Assembly (NCBI GenBank): GCA_022822275.1
Contig: JAJEBZ010000275.1
Span: 1 to 32,102, forward strand
Reading direction: 5' to 3'
Origin: Candidatus Poribacteria bacterium
GTDB taxonomy: Bacteria; Poribacteria; WGA-4E; WGA-3G
Length of the DNA: 32,102 nt
Part shown: positions 29,559-32,102 of the stretch, piece after piece
Numbering within the stretch: the stretch's first letter is position 1
Layout: each line of letters starts with the position of its first letter
Translations under genes and position numbers: made by a program
The notes under the pieces: generated by a model
What the model saw: only the letters and a program-made list of their open reading frames with translations
Database searches by the model: none
What the model was told of the DNA's origin: nothing

Positions 29559-31655
29559 ATGAAACACAAGTTTATTCTAATATTCCATCTCATTTTAGTG
29601 GCATCAGGATTTATACCTCAAGTATCTGCACAAGATGCCGAACCTACAATTGTGCACCCGATCACCGGCAAACTTGCCCTAGGATTATATCTTGTGGACG
29701 GAGCGATAAACCCTTGGCCCACTTCCCCATGGAAGTATCATCCAGGTGATAATCCAGATTGGGCGAATCCGGCTTACGACGATACCGATTGGGAATCTGT
29801 TAGCACATTGCTATATCAAAAGGCACTACCCGAAAGCGGATGGGAGGGCATCGGTTGGTTTAGGCTACATTTTACTGTTTGGGGTGATCAAATCAAGAAT
29901 ATGCCATTGGCACTCTATGTGGCATATCAGGCGGGTGCTTCTGAAATCTATCTTGATGGCAAGTTGCTTTATTCCATCGGTAAAGTGGGAACGCGGAAAG
30001 AGGAAGAGGAACCTTATTGGGAGCGTAACCCGCAGGTCATCTCGTTTTCTGGTAAAACTGACCATGTCATGGCAGTTCGGTATTCCAACTTCTCTTCTTA
30101 TCAGTCAGTACCTGTGCAGGGATTTAGGCTTATTGTAGCACCACTCAATGAAAGCATCAGGTCCCGTGTCAAGATGGTTCATCAAGCCACCACTTATCAG
30201 ATGGTATGGACAGCGATCCCCGTCTTTCTGATGTTGCAGCATTTACTGCTGTTTTTCTTTTATCCTCGTGCAAGGGAAAACCTCTATTTCGCTTTATTAA
30301 CGGGAAGTTTCGGGGCATTCTTTTTTCTTTACACACATTCTTTCTTTTTTGCCATAAGTGCGACACAGCTTCTATTTTCACTTCGGTTACTGATTGGCGT
30401 TTATGTACTAATGTCTTTATCAGGAATGTTGTTTCTGTATACGCTTTTTTATTCGAAGTTGCCTAAACTCTTTTGGCTCTTTCTAACTGGATGGGTTATC
30501 ACCCTCTTTATATGTCTACCTCATATAGAAAATATCAACTATCAATTTACGAGTTTTACGAGTACCACATTATTTAACATGAACATAGAATCAATAGTTT
30601 CTCGTTTATCTTGGCTTACGATTTTAACGGTATTAGAAATGGCTCGAGTGATAATTGTTGCTATCTTTAAGAGAAAAGATGGCGCGTGGATATTTGGACT
30701 TGGGTCACTCTCGCCTATAGTCCTTCCTATTATTCTTTCTTTCATATTCAATTTAATCAATTCACGAACAGGTAATAATATTATCTCCGAAAATATCTCC
30801 GTATTGGTAATACTCATTGTGTTGCTTGCCCCATTTTTTTCCATGTCGGTGTATCTTGCCCGCAACGTCTCCAAAACCAGACGAAAACTTGAGACAGAAG
30901 AGCTTGAACGACAACTCTTGGAAGTTGAAAACACTCGCAAAACAGAGGAATTAGAAGAAGCACGCGAACTTCAAATGTCAATGCTGCCGCAAGCTCCACC
31001 TGAACTTCCGAATCTTGATGTCGCCTTTGAGATGCGACCCGCAACAGAGGTGGGCGGCGACTATTATGACTTCAATCTCACTGACGACGGGCAACTCACC
31101 ATCGCTATTGGAGATGCTACTGGACACGGTATGAACGCAGGACTCGTCGTTTCTGCTGTCAAGAGTCTTTTCAAAACATCAGCACATGAGGTGGGAAACT
31201 TGGGGACACTTGAACGCATCTCACAGGGTATTAAAAGTATGCAACTGAAACGGTTGTATATGGCAATGACACTCGCTACGTTCAACGGCAATAAACTGAC
31301 ACTGACAAACGCTGGAATGCCACCAACTCTTATCTATCGATCAGATGAAAACACGGTAGAGGAGGTACTTCTTGAAGGAATGCCATTAGGTGGATTTATT
31401 GGAACTGCTCGACAAGAAGCAACGTTTGAACTCCAGTTTGGCGATACTGTTCTGCTGATGAGTGACGGTCTACCAGAAATGATGAATCCTGAAAACGAGA
31501 TGTTAGACTATCCAAAGACAAAAAAACTTTTTGCAGAGGTTGCAGATAAATCTCCAAAGACAATTATCAACCACCTCTTTAGAGCGGGCACTTCGTGGGC
31601 AAACGGGAAACCTCAAGAAGACGATATAACGCTTGTTGTCATAAAAGTAAAGTAA
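29559..31655 (+). CDS. 7TM-DISM receptor with SpoIIE/PP2C serine phosphatase domain
   Basis: A 698-residue signalling protein. A signal peptide (1-24, ending QVSAQ) leads into an extracytoplasmic sensor-like domain (about 30-200) of beta-rich, jelly-roll character (YDDTDWESV, WFRLHFTVW, EIYLDGKLL). Seven hydrophobic segments follow between about 215 and 435, matching the 7TM-DISM layout. A charged coiled coil (about 438-470) links to a PP2C/SpoIIE domain: LQMSMLPQAPPELPNLDVA, VGGDYYDF (D501, D504), IGDATGHGMNAG (D519), LMSDGLPEMMN and EDDITLVVIKVK supply the metal-binding acids. It should dephosphorylate a serine on an anti-anti-sigma (STAS) protein in response to an outside ligand. No STAS or anti-sigma gene is visible up to the window's end. 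Its own promoter lies at 29503-29532; the Shine-Dalgarno site is weak. Confidence 0.9.
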   Translation: MKHKFILIFHLILVASGFIPQVSAQDAEPTIVHPITGKLALGLYLVDGAINPWPTSPWKYHPGDNPDWANPAYDDTDWESVSTLLYQKALPESGWEGIGWFRLHFTVWGDQIKNMPLALYVAYQAGASEIYLDGKLLYSIGKVGTRKEEEEPYWERNPQVISFSGKTDHVMAVRYSNFSSYQSVPVQGFRLIVAPLNESIRSRVKMVHQATTYQMVWTAIPVFLMLQHLLLFFFYPRARENLYFALLTGSFGAFFFLYTHSFFFAISATQLLFSLRLLIGVYVLMSLSGMLFLYTLFYSKLPKLFWLFLTGWVITLFICLPHIENINYQFTSFTSTTLFNMNIESIVSRLSWLTILTVLEMARVIIVAIFKRKDGAWIFGLGSLSPIVLPIILSFIFNLINSRTGNNIISENISVLVILIVLLAPFFSMSVYLARNVSKTRRKLETEELERQLLEVENTRKTEELEEARELQMSMLPQAPPELPNLDVAFEMRPATEVGGDYYDFNLTDDGQLTIAIGDATGHGMNAGLVVSAVKSLFKTSAHEVGNLGTLERISQGIKSMQLKRLYMAMTLATFNGNKLTLTNAGMPPTLIYRSDENTVEEVLLEGMPLGGFIGTARQEATFELQFGDTVLLMSDGLPEMMNPENEMLDYPKTKKLFAEVADKSPKTIINHLFRAGTSWANGKPQEDDITLVVIKVK

Positions 31656-32102
31656 CCCATAGGTGTCAATTTAAGGATTTATTTTAAGTTTTACGCAATT
31701 TTGTTCAAGCAACGCTCCTATTTTTTTGGAATGATAAGAAGTTGGCAACTGAGCCGACTTATGACACAACCTCTGAAATTGATATCCTTGCAGCAGGCAG
31801 GACAGCAAAGCGTTCCAGGGAGCTGTCATAGTGATCAGGGCGTTCAGCCCCTTTTCAAATAGGAATAATATCACTTTTATATATATAGTAAATTATGTAA
31901 ATAAGTTTACACATGTTCTGTAGGAGCGATCTCCGAATCGCGACTAAACCACTGGTAGTCAGGAATCGGAGTTCCCTCCTACAGTTCATAAGTAAAGTTA
32001 ATTGTAGAATCCACTATATATCAGAATAGATTACTTGTAGTAAGTTTCATTTATTGTTTTTAGGTGGTACTGCCGGTTCAACATAGAGTGTTTTTTCGTG
32101 TG
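31656..32102. other. Intergenic region at the window's end
   Basis: This 447-bp stretch after the phosphatase gene starts with a short match (near 31655-31672) to the inverted repeat sequence at 24986-25002, continues with unremarkable AT-rich sequence, and contains a REP-like hairpin at 31918-31984. Short open frames exist on both strands (for example minus strand 31671-31874), but none has a ribosome-binding site or a recognisable motif. I see no gene; one may begin beyond the edge. Confidence 0.55.
31918..31984. repeat. REP-like imperfect hairpin
   Basis: The left arm begins CTGTAGGAGCGATCTCCGAA and the right arm ends with TCGGAGTTCCCTCCTACAG read 5'->3'. The arms pair over most of 30 bp with several mismatches, around an inner GACT/AGTC stem. 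The outer TGTAGGAGCGA is shared with the perfect hairpin at 17307-17368, so both belong to one repeat family. Confidence 0.65.

Noticed and set aside
29261-29749. A 162-codon plus-strand frame bridging hisF and the phosphatase gene
   Set aside because: It overlaps two genes with clear family motifs, in another frame, and has no motif of its own.
31671-31874. A small minus-strand gene or transposase remnant after the phosphatase gene
   Set aside because: No motif, no ribosome-binding site, and open frames of this length occur by chance on both strands here.

Overview
The window reads as chromosomal DNA of an uncultivated bacterium of the Candidatus Poribacteria type. This is inferred from gene content, not from a marker gene. 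The pointers are two PhyH-type dioxygenases, a Gfo/Idh/MocA oxidoreductase, large secreted proteins that end in a dockerin pair plus a PNPFNP-type C-terminal sorting domain, and many short palindromic intergenic repeats. MurA and MurJ point to a peptidoglycan-making cell. No rRNA, tRNA, CRISPR array, integrase or complete insertion sequence was seen.

Layout. 146-1587: two-gene MacB/LolD-like ABC exporter with an unusually small permease. 1635-2486: PhyH dioxygenase on the minus strand. 2872-5624: a membrane-anchored tandem von Willebrand A protein and a MoaB/MogA-type protein. 5643-17092: six tightly spaced minus-strand genes, in transcription order a B12-binding-type radical SAM protein with a long helical tail, a fused double ECF ATPase, a formylglycine-generating-enzyme-like lipoprotein, two paralogous secreted metzincin/LRR/dockerin proteins, and the ECF transmembrane protein EcfT. 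The two halves of one ECF transporter therefore flank three exported proteins. 17454-20803: murA, hisD and a DUF1028 protein. 21077-22129: Gfo/Idh/MocA oxidoreductase. 22202-24864: truA, an HD-domain protein and a second PhyH dioxygenase, probably one transcript. 25679-31655: thiD, a convergent DUF2203 gene, murJ, hisF, and a 7TM-DISM/SpoIIE-type phosphatase.

Regulatory signals are unusually readable. Several genes are preceded by TTGAcc-like -35 boxes 17-18 bp from an extended -10 of the form TGNTAtaaT.

Three observations stand out. (1) A 124-bp palindromic element with a 5-bp target duplication (TCCAA) lies inside the signal-peptide coding region of one dockerin gene. It adds exactly 43 codons in frame, and the neighbouring paralogue preserves the empty site. 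(2) The hisF product has Gln at position 130, where the family's catalytic Asp should be, and Asp at position 103, where Asn is usual. (3) A family of intergenic elements shares GTGTAAAGTTTTTG-type ends around different interiors. One of them carries a perfect 26-bp REP-like hairpin and is flanked by a 9-11 bp direct repeat.
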